Part shown: piece by piece, positions 34,301 through 45,779 of the stretch
How positions within the stretch are numbered: position 1 is the stretch's first letter
Layout: each line of letters starts with the position of its first letter
DNA from: Trichosphaerium sp. ATCC 40318
Taxonomy: Eukaryota; Discosea; Flabellinia; Trichosidae
Assembly (NCBI GenBank): GCA_038496445.1
Contig: JALMLS010000637.1
Coordinates: forward strand, 124,001 to 188,000
DNA length: 64,000 nt
Direction: 5' to 3'
Made by a program: the position numbers and the translations under genes
The notes under the pieces: model-generated
What the model was told of the DNA's origin: nothing
Seen by the model: the letters and a program-made list of their open reading frames with translations, nothing else
Databases searched by the model: none

Positions 34301-36339
34301 GGGATGGTGTACAAATTCATTGAAGTTAACTTGTCATGAAGATGGTACTATTGAACCACACAAACATGTTTTAACCTCTTTTGTAGCATATGTTTGTTTT
34401 GATTGTTCAGACAAAGAATTGATTTTATGTTGGACTTGTCGTCATCAACATGATAAAACACATGTACAAAGTGCTACTGTAATATACAATCTATTTAATT
34501 GAATGTATAGAACACTGAAAGTCGCGCGGATGTTCTATATAAATGTGCATGTCTAGATTGTAAACACAGTCTTCGTCCTACAACACCAAATAAGAAATTG
34601 GAAAATACTGAAGCAGGTACAAACAGACATATTTACCAGTTAACTGACACAATACAGGATTAACTAGTAAGATGTCCTGGGATTTAAATCCACGATTACA
34701 GTATGCTCACAGCTGGGACAGATCGAAAAACAAGTAAGTTAGATTATTATCACATGATTTCTGCTAAATTGTTTTACAAAAAAAGGGGTATTGGTGTAAA
34801 AGCAACGCATTATAGAACGTTGAACCTTCTTGATCCAAATGATACTGTAGCAAAGCGAGAATTGGCATTTCTTCATCGACAAATGTCAAAGATGCATGGT
34901 TATGGTCAATATGATATTGTAGAAGCGCTCCTTGTTTGTAATGATGTATTGACTCAAAACTTTGGAATGTACAATACGATACTGAAACACAGACATCAGT
35001 ATGTTGCTTTGCAATATTATTTACTCTTATCGCTATGCACTTACAAGTGGTATCTAGAGAACTACCCAAGCTATTTCATAAAGATGATTGGAAGTATGAT
35101 CCTCACAAAGAAACTGTGGCAGAGAAATTTTCAGCTTTCAGACAGAAAAATAGTATGAGAGTCAAAAACATGGCAGCGCAGGTACGTTCTAGATAACCTT
35201 TCTTGCTACCAACCTTTTTGTTAGTTGCCAGTTGTATTAATGGTTCATGGAACAAGCCAAGAGGCAGCTTTTAGTATTGTGAAAGCTGGATTTGGAACAG
35301 TGAGTAAGTTGGACGGTGGATACTATGGCCAAGGAATCTACTTTACAGTATGTGGTTTAACAATATCATTTACTTATCTGTTACCTCAGAGTAGCATCAC
35401 ATATGCTTGTGGATATGATACATCTGGTAACGCTGCCAAAACACTTGTGTTGACTCTTGTCACACCTGGAAATGCATACCCTGTACGGAAATTATTCTCG
35501 AGTATTATTTTATGTGAGTTCTATTACTTTTTATTTACACGTGTTACAAAAGGTGACAGAAAAGCCAAGAGATGAAATTAACTTTATGGGCAAACCAATA
35601 AAGCCAGGGTATCAAAGTCATTATGTGTTGGTGAATAAAATAGGAAGAGTATTACCACATAACAGAACTGAAAAGGCAACCTATGATGAGATGGTTGTGG
35701 CACAAGGTAACCAATGTAGTCAAATTAAAATACTTACACATGAGTATTTAGATGCTCAAGCTGTTGCTCGATATGTTGTCAAGGTAGTGAGAAAACCAAA
35801 ACAACCAAAAGGTTCTGGAAAGGGTAAAAATAAACAAGCAAAAACAAACGAAACCAAAAAGGAACAAACACTTTCCGATTCAGACTCTGACGCTTTCTCT
35901 GATTCTGATGAAAACTTTATCAACAACAGGTACAACAAATGTACAAATTGTTCACATTTACTTACTATTTTTGGAGGCAACTATGGGCCTCGATGAAGCC
36001 AAATGAACCTGAAGAACAACCAAGTAATAATGGTAAGATTGAACAAAAACATTTCTTCGAAAACTAAGTGTTAATGAAGAAAAAGAGCAACCTAAAACAC
36101 TCAGTACAAGTGATGGCACAGCCAAGCTAGAAGCAATAAAGCAAACCAAGCTAAATCTACAGGTTTCAAACCACTTAAACCGGCCTGAAGAAGAACAAAG
36201 CGTACACGATAAGCTTGAGCATGCCTTGAAAGAAAACGAAGAATTGAAACAAGCTTACCTAAGACTACAAGCAAAGAATGCTGAGATGGAGAAGAATAAC
36301 ACCAAACTGCAGGCCACGATTGCTCAATTTAAGAAGTAG
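31397..36339 (+). CDS. Ankyrin array - UBR-like zinc finger - PARP catalytic protein (copy B)
   Basis: Tandem paralogue of copy A. Starts MDQACSDKTKQLA, then AELPQLQKLYSHITT and VNELKKSLQKREEIANN, matching copy A exon by exon. About 16 ankyrin repeats follow; two pairs are fused into single exons (near 31845-32047 and 33213-33411). The finger reads VCFDCSDKELILCWTCRHQH. The PARP domain (MVHGTSQEAAFSIVKAGFG, GGYYGQGIYFT, ILTHEYLDAQAVARYV) is nearly identical to copy A. The C-terminus diverges and ends in a coiled coil (LKENEELKQAYLRLQAKNAE). In the first ankyrin exon an 11-nt insertion at 31766-31776 shifts the frame; without it the repeat reads DENGWTPLLHAG. So copy B is either pseudogenised at its 5' end, uses another start, or carries an assembly error. 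Confidence 0.75.
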
Positions 36340-37277
36340 GCAGAATGTAGGGGCTTTACTGCGATGTTTCAATAGCACTGAGATGCTTGTTTAACTCTTC
36401 AAAATTAGCAACTACATCACAAACACGCGATAGAGTGTAAACAATTAAATAATTTTGTTTCACGATCCATCTAGTATGATTTTATTTACAAGAAAGCACT
36501 TGGGTTAAAAAAAAAAGACTTCGTGATGACATTAAACTACACTTTTTTTACAAGCTTCGCTATATAGAGACTTTGAGATAGACACCTTCACTGTATGATA
36601 ATGAGTCTTAATGTACCTAGTAAAAGCATTAATAAAGTAAGAATTGTCTTCTGTCCAAGCTTTGATTTGAAACGGTAAAATGAATATCTCATGGGTGTGG
36701 TCACCTCAACAAGAGATAATCTACCGTTTACTAAAGGCCCTAATCTTCCCAAAGGATCAGTGTCATAATTAGGGAAAAGAGTAGTAACTTTCAAGATCTG
36801 TACTCTGCTTAGAGCGCAGGGTTGAATGCAATTTGTTTTGTGGAGAACTACGGAGAAAGACTAATACGAGACTTTAAACTACAAGCTATTAAACAGTACT
36901 ACACTGGTAACGGTAACACCATAAGGTTTCAAAACCCGAAAATTACACTTGTACTTGGAGTTGGCCGATTGGCTCGAAGTCACAGTTTTCGTATAGCACA
37001 ATCACACGAAGCTAACGCCACTGTTCTTTTTGTTACACAACAGATAAAACTCACTTCGTACAAGGATGAAATCAATGAAACAACTTTAGCACGTGACCAT
37101 TTTAAATACTACCGAAACAATACCTGGCTAGTGCGTCATGTTTTAATATGTCTTAATTGAATTCTACCTACTGGCATTCTTGTGCATACAAACTGATGTT
37201 CACGTTAGTGAACTTAAAGAAAAACATTCACAAACCCACAACTTAAACATGTGATTGTTAAACTGACGTTCATTCTG
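36340..37277. other. Intergenic, no firm gene
   Basis: A minus-strand frame at 36588-36794 (VTTLFPNYDTDPLGRLGPLV ... GQKTILTLLMLLLG) looks protein-like and could be one exon, but no partner exons were found. Otherwise nothing. Confidence 0.35.
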
Positions 37278-38681
37278 ATGCAAAGCATGTCTGAAGCAAG
37301 TTTAAATAAGAAAACCAAGGTAGACATTGTATTGAATGATTGTCATCATTTGATGTCGTTGATGCCCGAGATACATTGGAGGATACTATCATTTTTGTGC
37401 ATAAACGATTCCATAATATGGAGAGCCATTAACAAGTATTTCATGGCACGCAAAGGGCTTTTTTTTACAAAAAAACTCATTACGATTGTTAAAATTGCTT
37501 GAAGGTTCTAACCATTAAAATAGTCCATCAACAAAAGCGAAGGATTCTGGAGACAAATATGCGCTTATATGTTTCCGAGTATTGTACCTCGTAGAGCTAC
37601 TCCTGTTGTAGGTACTACCCAGTTTATCGAATTGGAGTTTGGTCCTTCGCCAGACTCAACAATTTGTTCTCGTATCATGTGCTACAATTTACATAGAACA
37701 GGTTGGAGGCAACACATTCTAGATCGGTAAGAATAGTTATCACGTGGTTCAACCTAATTCACGTTTTTTTTTATTCTTTTCTTCCTAATAGCTTTAGGCT
37801 ATCTCTGCAACTTACTACTGAACAAAAAGAGGCCTATTCAAGTGATGACGAACCAGAACAAGACTACAGATGTTTTGATGGTCCACTATCATCAGAATAC
37901 GTAGGCAATCTTTAAGCTCCATGATTTACTAATTTCTTGTAGCTTTGTCTCATGAGAAATCCTAGTTACCGAATAGACAGTGAGGACTTTACTTTAAATT
38001 TAACTGAAAAAATGAGATTTCTAGAAGGTAGCTTGAACAACAGTAAGGAGGGTTATCATAAAAGTACTCCAAAAAAAACAACGTAGGAGAATACCATGTT
38101 AACATTCATAGTACTTGCCCTTGAAGTTTTTCATGAGAATGAAGCTGCAGTTACTGAATTCAGATGGTTCTTTTATGATTCAGGAGGCCGTACCTCTTAT
38201 GGACAACGAAAATACGAACATTTCTCGCTTGTCATAACACGTAATCTCGTTTTTTTCTTCAAAACATGTTAACATTTTCTAGGATGCGGAGTTACTACAA
38301 CAGTATTTAATTATGAATTATCCAGAAGGGGTGTTGCTACCTTTCATGCGAGTGTTAGTGCTCACAAAAAAGTTTGTAAGATACTTGGTCTTGAGAAACT
38401 GTCTCATGAGTGCGTAGGTATTAGTTTTCTACAGTGTTAATAGTACTAAGGCGCATGTTCGACCTTCTCCATAGTATTGGTATGCGTAACATGCATTGCT
38501 CATGTCGCCCTGTAAAGTGCTATCCTCGTAGATGTCCACGTTTCTGTTCTCCTTTGTGGGTCCATACTCTCGATGATGTGAAATTCAAACAAGAAGATGC
38601 GGTGGATAAAGCAAGAAGAAAAAATACCATGATTTACCGTGGAAGAGATATTTTCAACACTTATTTTGGTCGATATGGATA
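37278..38681 (+). CDS. F-box protein with Cys/Arg-rich C-terminus
   Basis: Starts MQSMSEASLNKKTKVDIVLN. The F-box reads LMSLMPEIHWRILSFLCIND, SIIWRAINKYF, then NKSEGFWRQICAYMFPS. Downstream exons join in frame: FIELEFGPSPDSTICSRIMC, HRTGWRQHILDR, FRLSLQLTTEQKEAYSSDDE, LCLMRNPSYRIDSEDFTLNL, EAAVTEFRWFFYDSGGRTSY, CGVTTTVFNYELSRRGVATF, then SIGMRNMHCSCRPVKCYPRR and a final basic tail ending YFGRYG. One intron (38418-38443) is only 26 nt. The C-terminal region is unrecognised. By family, an SCF substrate adaptor with unknown target. Confidence 0.65.
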
Positions 38682-39129
38682 AAACGTATGCTCATGAAAT
38701 TTCCAGTCTTGCTTAATCATTTAATCATAGCGTAAAGTTAGAATTACTCCTAGGTTAGAACCAACATACAAAGACAAGTTACTGTACAGGGTTTGGAGGA
38801 AGACTTACGTCTCGGTGGCTCGTATAGTAACACAACATTGCGACTCAAAAAAAGACAATAAGAAATACCCACGTGCTATCAAAATAAACTTCAAGTATTC
38901 AGAACTGCAAATGTAATATTACACAGTACTTTGTTTATGTACATTAAGTTTCAAGAAAACATTAAGAATTTGTTTAGATTGGTTACTGGCTAATTTTGGT
39001 TTGTTCGTTCATATGTGTGCAGAACAAGTTCCAAGCTAAATCCGTAAGGCATACTACTTGTGTGTAAATGTTTTAATCCTTTGCTTTCAATCTTATTAGT
39101 GAGTATTAATACACGTGCTCCTACAGTAA
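38682..39129. other. Convergent intergenic region
   Basis: 3' flanks of the F-box gene (plus) and the DOT1-like gene (minus). Nothing recognised. Confidence 0.4.
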
Positions 39130-39917
39130 TTAGGATTGAGATTTTTTTACACCACCACTACCTGGCTTGAGTGTTTCAAGTTGATGCTCTAGCAATAAGA
39201 GTTGGTCAGGAGAAAAGCATGTGCCCGCAATAAATACAATATCAGCTTCCGCTAGATCGTATGTTAGAGCATCATCACAAGCAAGAATGACTTCTCGAGG
39301 CTCAGGAACAAGTGACTAAAGAAAGCCAAATAAATAAAAATAGTTGTGTGGCTACTAGAGGCATCATATCGCAAAAACCAACTTACTCTGTATTGCGCTA
39401 AAGCCTTTAACGCTGCCTGGTGTAGTTGTGGAACAATTTCAATACCTACCTAAAGCAAAAAACTTAATCTACAAATTAAGTAACTTGTACTGCATTACAA
39501 GCTTCGTGAAGTGCTGGAATTCAAGCGCACATGCAATGACTGCCTTCCCTACACCAGAGCCAATATCGTAGAATACCTTGAGAATCGTTTAGAGAAGGTT
39601 TGAGAGTAGATGAAGTATTTGAATAATACCGTATCTGAAGGCTTTATGACGCGCCTCATTTCAATATTGAAAGCATTGTAGTCGATTTCTCCGTACACAT
39701 GACTATTTCCAACAATCGCAGCCGAAATATCGTATCCACTGACATCTAACGCACATATGACATCAACCAAACGTAAAACAACAATCGAACCTTGAAATAT
39801 TGCGTTAAACAGTATGTCTTTGTTTAGTGCGTCCAAATCTGGCTTGGCAGGTACTGCAACAGCTTCTTCTAATTCTTTGACATACCCATCCCACCAGTCA
39901 TCGTCTTGAGTTGCCAT
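39130..39917 (-). CDS. DOT1-domain-like SAM-dependent methyltransferase
   Basis: Start taken at MATQDDDWWDGYVKELEEAV (39917); the frame extends to 40001 with a hydrophobic stretch that could be a leader or untranslated. Key blocks: SHVYGEIDYNAFNIEMRRVI, then after a ~48-nt intron VFYDIGSGVGKAVIACALEF (the DOT1 D-x-G-S-G-V-G SAM loop), VGIEIVPQLHQAALKALAQY (motif II, acidic residue after GIE), and EVILACDDALTYDLAEADI. Ends LETLKPGSGGVKKSQS. Four exons. The protein is short and contains only the catalytic fold. DOT1 methylates histone H3 K79, but small DOT1-like enzymes in protists may have other substrates. Confidence 0.75.
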
Positions 39918-40051
39918 TAAAACATGAACGGAAAAAACCGTTGAAAAAAACAGAAAAGCCTGAAACAAAAAACTCTGTACTCGCTTCATAACTTTATTCA
40001 ACGCTTCACAATATTACGTTGCGTATATTTATGCTACATTGATGCTGTTGA

Positions 40052-40721
40052 TTACAATTGTAAGTCCACACCAGTGAGTGCAAGTACAGATTGTGTATAC
40101 TCAACTGTTTCCTTTGGTAGGAATGGTATAGCGAAGTGTAATGCGAAGGAGCCAACAGTTGTGTATATGAGTGCCTACAAAACAATATTTTAATAAAAAA
40201 TCTTCAAATTAAAATCTGTACACGAAGGGCATTAATGCAGAGGTAGAAGCCTGGGATACGTTTATCAGCCTCCTTGATATATCCTTGAATGTACCAGTGG
40301 CGACCTGAGTTCCATTAGTTACTTTTAACCAAAAAAGCGTTATTACAAACGTACCGAGTAAATAAATAGCGCCACAAGCGCTAGCAAAGTATGGTTGCAC
40401 GTATGTTGCGTTTAACCACATAACCGGCAAAAATATAACCAACCACTCCATTGTATTCTACAATGAGATTAGCGCCTCACTCATGCGTGTAAGTAATCAA
40501 CGAACAACTTGCCTGTTGTGTTCTAAAGGCGCGATCGAACTCCTCGTTTCCTGATACCTTTGGTGGTTTAATATCGTGCTTTCCTACGTATTTACTTAGA
40601 TTCCGTACAAAAGCGCTAAAAACGTACGTCTCATAGCGCCAATAATACTCATTGTACTGACGTACTGAAACACGGAAGCAGTTGTTACTACAGCGGGAAG
40701 TAGAAAGTGTCTGAGGCTCAT
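40052..40721 (-). CDS. MAPEG-family membrane protein (microsomal GST / LTC4 synthase-like)
   Basis: Small four-helix membrane enzyme. Starts MSLRHFLLPAVVTTASVFQY (helix 1). A 29-nt intron leads to KYVGKHDIKPPKVSGNEEFD, then RAFRTQQ. A 55-nt GC-AG intron (40512-40458) splits the family signature R-x-Q-x-N-T-x-E: RTQQ then NTMEWLVIFLPVMWLNATYV (helix 2). Next come FASACGAIYLLGRHWYIQGY and IKEADKRIPGFYL (the R-x-x-Y-x-x-G-Y...R-x-P-G-F MAPEG block), then helix 4 ALIYTTVGSFALHFAIPFLP. About 150 residues, the normal family length. By family it conjugates glutathione or handles lipid peroxides in the ER membrane. Adjacent and same strand as the DOT1-like gene. Confidence 0.85.
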
Positions 40722-40978
40722 TGTGTCCTGGTACAATACGTGGATTGACACCAAAACTTAACTTAGCTTCAAGGCACGATTACCACGTGACCATATTAAA
40801 ATTGCATCTTTGTATTGCAGTCACAAGCGTTTGTCAATTCCCGTTCAACAACTTGTCAGCAGTTTAACGCCTTGTGTTCAACAATTAATTCAGCCAGATA
40901 GTTTGGTCAAACTTTATTCCTCCTGAAACACGTTCAACGATTGGTAACCGTACAATAAGCACATAACTGTACTACAAA

Positions 40979-41563
40979 ATGGACCCTTCACTCAAACGCG
41001 ACGTAGATAATATTAAAGCACCACGCAGTACAGACTATTCTCTTGGTATTCAACTTATGGGCAGACCGACGCTATTCGAGTACTTGGGCAAATTAAAAGG
41101 CCCAATCATCTCTATTGGTTCAGGAAACGGCAAAATAGAGAAAGAAGCTCCAGTAGACATGATTTGCGTAGACCCGGCTCCAGGTCACTTTAATCAAACT
41201 ACAGTTTATCAACACGACTACAAAACAGTAGACGACCTCCCAGACTCTTTTATTGGCAACTGCTCTCTATTTATCAACTGGCCAACGTTTACGCTGACCT
41301 ACGACATTGAATCAATTAAAAAACTTAAACCACGCGATATGCTACTCGTAATAGAGCTAAACGGCGCAGCAGGAAGCCCTGCGTTACTTCAATGGGTAGA
41401 TTTAACATTAAAACGCCAAACAGAGTACCAAGCGATAGTAGCTAAAGTATACGACATGAACCCAGACCTAGTACGTAAACTAAGTCAAGTTGAGAAGATT
41501 CAGACCTGTTTGCTTCACATACAACGAAAGGACGTTGTTGATGCTCCACCAAAGAAATCTTAG
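40979..41563 (+). CDS. Methyltransferase-like hypothetical protein
   Basis: Intronless, 194 residues, MDPSLKRDVDNIKAPRSTDY. A Rossmann-type start is visible: LKGPIISIGSGNGKIEKEAP (G-x-G-x-G loop), VDMICVDPAPGHFN (acidic residue at the end of strand 2), LFINWPTFTLTYDIESIKKL and PRDMLLVIELNGAAGSPALL. This is the order expected for a SAM-dependent methyltransferase fold, but motifs are weak and no subfamily is recognised. Lack of introns in an intron-dense region is odd and could reflect retroposition or transfer. Confidence 0.5.
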   Translation: MDPSLKRDVDNIKAPRSTDYSLGIQLMGRPTLFEYLGKLKGPIISIGSGNGKIEKEAPVDMICVDPAPGHFNQTTVYQHDYKTVDDLPDSFIGNCSLFINWPTFTLTYDIESIKKLKPRDMLLVIELNGAAGSPALLQWVDLTLKRQTEYQAIVAKVYDMNPDLVRKLSQVEKIQTCLLHIQRKDVVDAPPKKS

Positions 41564-42375
41564 TATTATCACAATAGACTACTGATCAATTGTAACTTAG
41601 TTTTGAAGTAAAATTTTTTTTTTAGCTCAAACACTTGCCGTTACGTTTTTTACGTTTGGTAAAGTTGCTATTCACAGAAATGTTGGAAAAGTTAAAGCCG
41701 TTTAAAAAGTGAGAGTATCCAAAGCAAGTATTTCATTGTTAACAACACTGCGACAAACAACATTGTCTTACAACATTATATTTATGAAATTGACATGAGA
41801 CAAGTTTTGTTATGATCTCGTATGACTTTGAGTGTCCGAGGTGCACCGTGAAGATTCACCATTGCTGGATTCTGTCTAACCTACACAAGAAAGCTTACAA
41901 CAGCAAAATGGGCCAGCTGGTGTTTCACGGTACGACACGGTGAACTGGTAGTGGTTGTTTTGTCACTTCAGGCGACATTTCAGCAACATTCTGAACCAAT
42001 TAGGTTCACAACACGTATACCCGAATGGCACGCTTTGCCAATGTGAGCTTGTTCGTAAATAGTAGTTTTTTTAAAGCACGTGATTTTCAAACGTGATTAG
42101 AGATAAAATTGCTCGAGATTGCACGGGATAAGTCTAATTCGGTTATTTTTTCATGCGTTCATAATGTCTTTGTTGGAACTTCCTTACCAATAGCCCCATT
42201 AGCACCAAAAATGTAGTTGTTTCTAGGCTTATCATTTAACAGTAGTTTTTTCAAAGAGTCTAGGACTTTGTGCAATGTATAGCGCTAGTGATTGGCGAGT
42301 ATGTGTGCACTAAAATTCTTAACACAACCAAGTTTAATCAAATAAAAAATAAAACTAGCAACAACAACAAACAGC
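41564..42375. other. Intergenic at left edge of the inverted duplication
   Basis: No gene supported. The last ~75 bp (from about 42300) are shared, inverted, with 47117-47190, including the AT-rich run before AACTAGCAACAACAACA, so the left arm of the inverted duplication begins here. Confidence 0.5.
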
Positions 42376-42800
42376 ATGAGCACGTACAGTACTACACAAA
42401 ACAGACACCCTATCTATCGTAATGGGCTATCGGTATCAGACTTGGTAGCACCATATTTAAAAAGAAACCAAATAAAGCGAAGGCGCTTTCCTCCAATATA
42501 CAAGCAAGCAATGCTTAAACTTGGTACAAAAAACAACTTTTACAAAATAACTCAAACTGTAAAAATGCTTTTATTGTTAAATTCTCTCGATAAGGAGGTA
42601 GATTCCATATACGAGTACCTGTAAAAGGTAAACCAAAGGAAGAAAAAAAGTTGAAGTTGATTAAAACAATGAAAGAGAAAGGACCGTTCCAGTTTAACAA
42701 AGGATTCATTGTGAGAAGTACAACAAAGTTTTATTGGCAATACTATACAGAAGATATAACATTGATTGTGTTTCCACCCAAATCATTTGGAGCGCTGTAA
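42376..42800 (+). CDS. Unknown basic protein, inverted-pair member 1
   Basis: Two exons split by a GTACAA...ATAAG intron (~42522-42596). Exon 1: MSTYSTTQNRHPIYRNGLSV then SDLVAPYLKRNQIKRRRFPP. Exon 2: GGRFHIRVPVKGKPKEEKKL, LIKTMKEKGPFQFNKGFIVR, FYWQYYTEDITLIVFPPKSF ending GAL. About 117 residues, rich in Lys/Arg and aromatic residues. The second copy at 46683-47116 is intact in frame with many substitutions, which argues both are or were translated. No family recognised; the C-terminal GAL is not a known signal. Confidence 0.55.
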
Positions 42801-42946
42801 ATGTCGCGTACTAACCACTACGCTACACAAAACGTATTAACACACTCACTCTGGAGTATGGAGGAACCTTATACGACATAAAACCAATCTCACATTGTAA
42901 TAACATTGTAAATAAAAAATAAATTTATTTAAAGCGAAAAATGTAT

Positions 42947-43720
42947 GAAGAAGTGATATTTGAAAAGCAGCGAAAGGCGTACACGAATATCATGAAAATA
43001 GCGCGAAAACAATGCATAATAATAAACATTGAGGTTTGTTTACACTATAATTTAAAGCCCGTGAAATAACGTGCTAAGAAGTTCTTAATATTTTCACATT
43101 TATCGTTCACATTCAGTTGTCCATACATAGGTTAAAAAAAAGATCATCTTTTCATGCATTTGTACACCCTACAAGCACATATTTTCCGTTTGGTTACTAG
43201 CGGCAACGTTCGCATACAAGCGAAAACTGGCATATTTTCAAACAAAACAATACCGGAAAATAAAATACGATCATGTGTATTTATTCAAAACAAAGTAATG
43301 CCATGGTATTTCGAAACTTTTGAGTTTTTCAAACCGATTTTACATTCTAAAGTATTTTGGGTTGATGTAACAATTCAGTTCGCTCTCTTACAACGTCTAA
43401 TAGTTCCTGTTTAAATAGAAAACGCCAAGTGTAAATTTGAAGAGATGGCGACATGGTACGAATGGTAATCTATGGAAATACGGTCCAGAAAGACTCGCCT
43501 ATGCAATACCCCAAGCATGGGCGTTTCTTTTTTACATGTTAGCTCGTCTTCCTTTTTTAAAACACATGCCAAATTGTGTACAGGTAAACCAGATTTGAAA
43601 TCTGCTTTATGATTTCACGCTATGGTTGTCATTTTTCTAGATACCTTCAACAAAATCTTTTCTTGCATTGAGGAGAAATACAGCGGTCTATTGTAAAATC
43701 GCTTGAGTTTTTTGGAGAAC
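42947..43720 (+). CDS. Possible gene of unknown function, structure unresolved
   Basis: Candidate exons: MYEEVIFEKQRKAYTNIMKI (from ATG 42947, a position conserved in the other arm of the inverted repeat), then RLVTSGNVRIQAKTGIFSNK through VMPWYFETFEFFKPILHSKV, then WKYGPERLAYAIPQAWAFLF and PSTKSFLALRRNTAVYCKIA. I could not join them in one frame with confidence. No family recognised; may be decayed. Confidence 0.25.
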
Positions 43721-44140
43721 TTCGGTGACTAGTATCTCTTAACACCACCAGCAAATAAAATACAGATAAAATAAAATGATCTCCCTTTCAGATAGTAGGT
43801 TGTTTGTCTAAGACAGACTATTGCGAGTTCTGCATGACAATGAAAAGTTAGACAAGTAGAACTTTTAGTCGTAACATTACATACACTAGTGGTGTTCTCA
43901 ACGAAGAGAACACCGAATCTTTCGCCTCAGCGCAAATAGTTGGAAATATTCGAATATTTTTCAATTCGGTATTCAGGACAGTCATAGTGCTACACGGTAT
44001 TTGTGTACACATAAAATATTTGCTTTTTTATATTGAAAAAAATGCACACTGCTAAAGGGTGACTTTAGTTGCTTAACACGTGCTTTTGTTTCGTTAATTT
44101 GATGCTAAGTCTCCTTCAATTTGCAATCTTCATGCCATGC

Positions 44141-44839
44141 TTAACGATTTCTAGCTTGGTCATCAGTATAAAACCTGTACTCGCTTAATTGACCGTTATC
44201 ATACCAACACTTGTAGTCTCCGTCATATCTATTATTCACATAATTGCACTGCTCTTTCAATTGACCATTTTTATACCACCTCTTCAATTCTTCAAACAAA
44301 CCATTTACAAAATGACATTCTCTTGCTAATTTACCACTTTCATACCATCTCTTATATACTCCTTCTAGCTTATCATTAACATAGTTTTTTACAAAGTTAA
44401 TTTGTCCATTGTTGTGCCAAGTCTTGCTCTCGCCTTCTTTTTTACCATTGACATAATGATCAAACATCCATAAGTTACTATTGGTGTACCAATTTTTGAA
44501 ATCTCCTTCATGTACACCCTTTTTATAGCTTCCTTGAAAGCGCAACTGACCGTTGGACAACAACAGTTGCCCATTGTCACGCCAATCCTTATATTCTCCT
44601 TCTCTTCTATCATTGATGTAAAAATATTGTCTATACAGCTGTCCATTATTGTGACACTCCCTGCACTTTCCATCAATCTTATTGTTGGAATAATTGTATT
44701 GCTTATACAGATGACCGGTGTGCCACCAGTGAGTACAGTCTCCATCACGTTTACCTTGTGTCCAATACTCTCGACACAATAAGTTAAATATTTATTTTTC
44801 AATCGTTTAGTTACACTGTACTTGGTGCTTCGCTGTCAT
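44141..44839 (-). pseudogene. F-box-MORN_2 copy 1, F-box exon deleted
   Basis: Eight or nine MORN_2 (YwqK-type) repeats are readable: QGKRDGDCTHWWHTGHLYKQ, DRREGEYKDWRDNGQL, GKKEGESKTWHNNGQINFVK, DKLEGVYKRWYESGKLAREC, GQLKEQCNYVNNRYDGDYKC. At the 5' end the short first exon (ATG at 44839, MTAKHQV) and the start of its intron are conserved with copies 2 and 3, but the sequence then jumps straight to LLCREYW. The splice acceptor and the whole F-box-like region are missing, and the frame has a TAA just before the repeats with no in-frame ATG. So a deletion has removed the N-terminal domain. Confidence 0.65.
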
Positions 44840-44987
44840 TAAGAGGTACTGAGTTGTAAATACGTTAAACCAATTTACTATTCAATAATGATCAAAACAC
44901 ATGTTGACGGCAGTAGAAATTTCATCATTAAAGCCTATTTATTATTATTAGATACTTACAGTGCATTTACCACTCAGTACCAACTCA

Positions 44988-45665
44988 ATGAAAGCGAAAC
45001 GCCAAGTAAAGTAAACAAAATGGTTACCAAAATAATATTTAATGTAGCAACATCGCAGAGAACAAGAGCCCAACCATCTATTGGACCTTCCGTTAGAGCT
45101 GCATCTTGAAATTATAGATCTAGATTTTGATATTTATCTAAAATGGCCTTTATTATCAAAGTACACAGCAACAACAACGAGATTTGATGCCGACTTACAA
45201 AAAAATGGTAAATGGTTGAAAAAACAAAGGAAAGAAAATGAATCGAAATTATTGTGTCGAGAGTATTGGACACAAGGTAAACGTGATGGAGACTGTACTC
45301 ACTGGTGGCCACACAACAAGCTCTGCTCGCAATCCAATTACGCCAACAATAAGATGGAAGGCGAGAGCAAGACTTGGTATGCTAATGGACAAATGAACTT
45401 TGTAAAAAACTATGTTAATGATAAGCTAGAAGGAGTATATAAGGGTTGGTATGAAAGTGGTGAGTTAGCAAGAGAATGTCATTTTGTAAATGGTTTGTTT
45501 GAAGGAGAGGACAGACAGTGGTATAAAAATGGCCAATTGAAAGAGCAGTGCAATTATGTGAATAATAGATATGACGGGGAGTACAGGAGTTGGGACAAAA
45601 ATGGCAAATTGAAGGAGTATAGGTTGTACAACAATGGCAAGTTGGAGATTGTAATGCCGAGATGA
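44988..45665 (+). CDS. F-box-like / MORN_2 (YwqK-type) repeat protein, copy 2
   Basis: Exon 1 MKAKRQ, a ~47-nt intron ending AATGTAG, then QHRREQEPNHLLDLPLELHL and EIIDLDFDIYLKWPLLSKY, an F-box-like start (L-P-x-E-L-x-x-x-I). A basic linker QKNGKWLKKQRKENESK leads into about six MORN_2 repeats, each near 22 residues with G-x-x-x-W-[YH]-x-N-G-[QK]-L: QMNFVKNYVNDKLEGVYKGW, YESGELARECHFVNGLFEGE, YKNGQLKEQCNYVNNRYDGE. MORN_2 repeats are best known from bacterial YwqK-like proteins and lipid-binding MORN proteins. This is the intact member of the local family; an F-box-MORN_2 adaptor for a ubiquitin ligase is inferred. Confidence 0.7.
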
Positions 45666-45779
45666 TGGCGAATTGAGCTCTCGATCTCGGAAAGCATTGA
45701 GTTAGGAAATACTTAAACATGTAAATTGTGTTCGCCAGAGGAAAAACGACTCATTTCAAATTGGTTTACATTTAGCTTC

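Noticed and set aside
40979-41563. Viral origin for the intronless methyltransferase-like gene
   Set aside because: Lack of introns alone is not enough; no viral neighbours or family match visible.
44389-44802. 137-codon minus-strand frame beginning with ATG near copy 1 of the MORN_2 gene
   Set aside because: It is a shifted frame of the MORN_2 repeats; the repeat frame is the real one.
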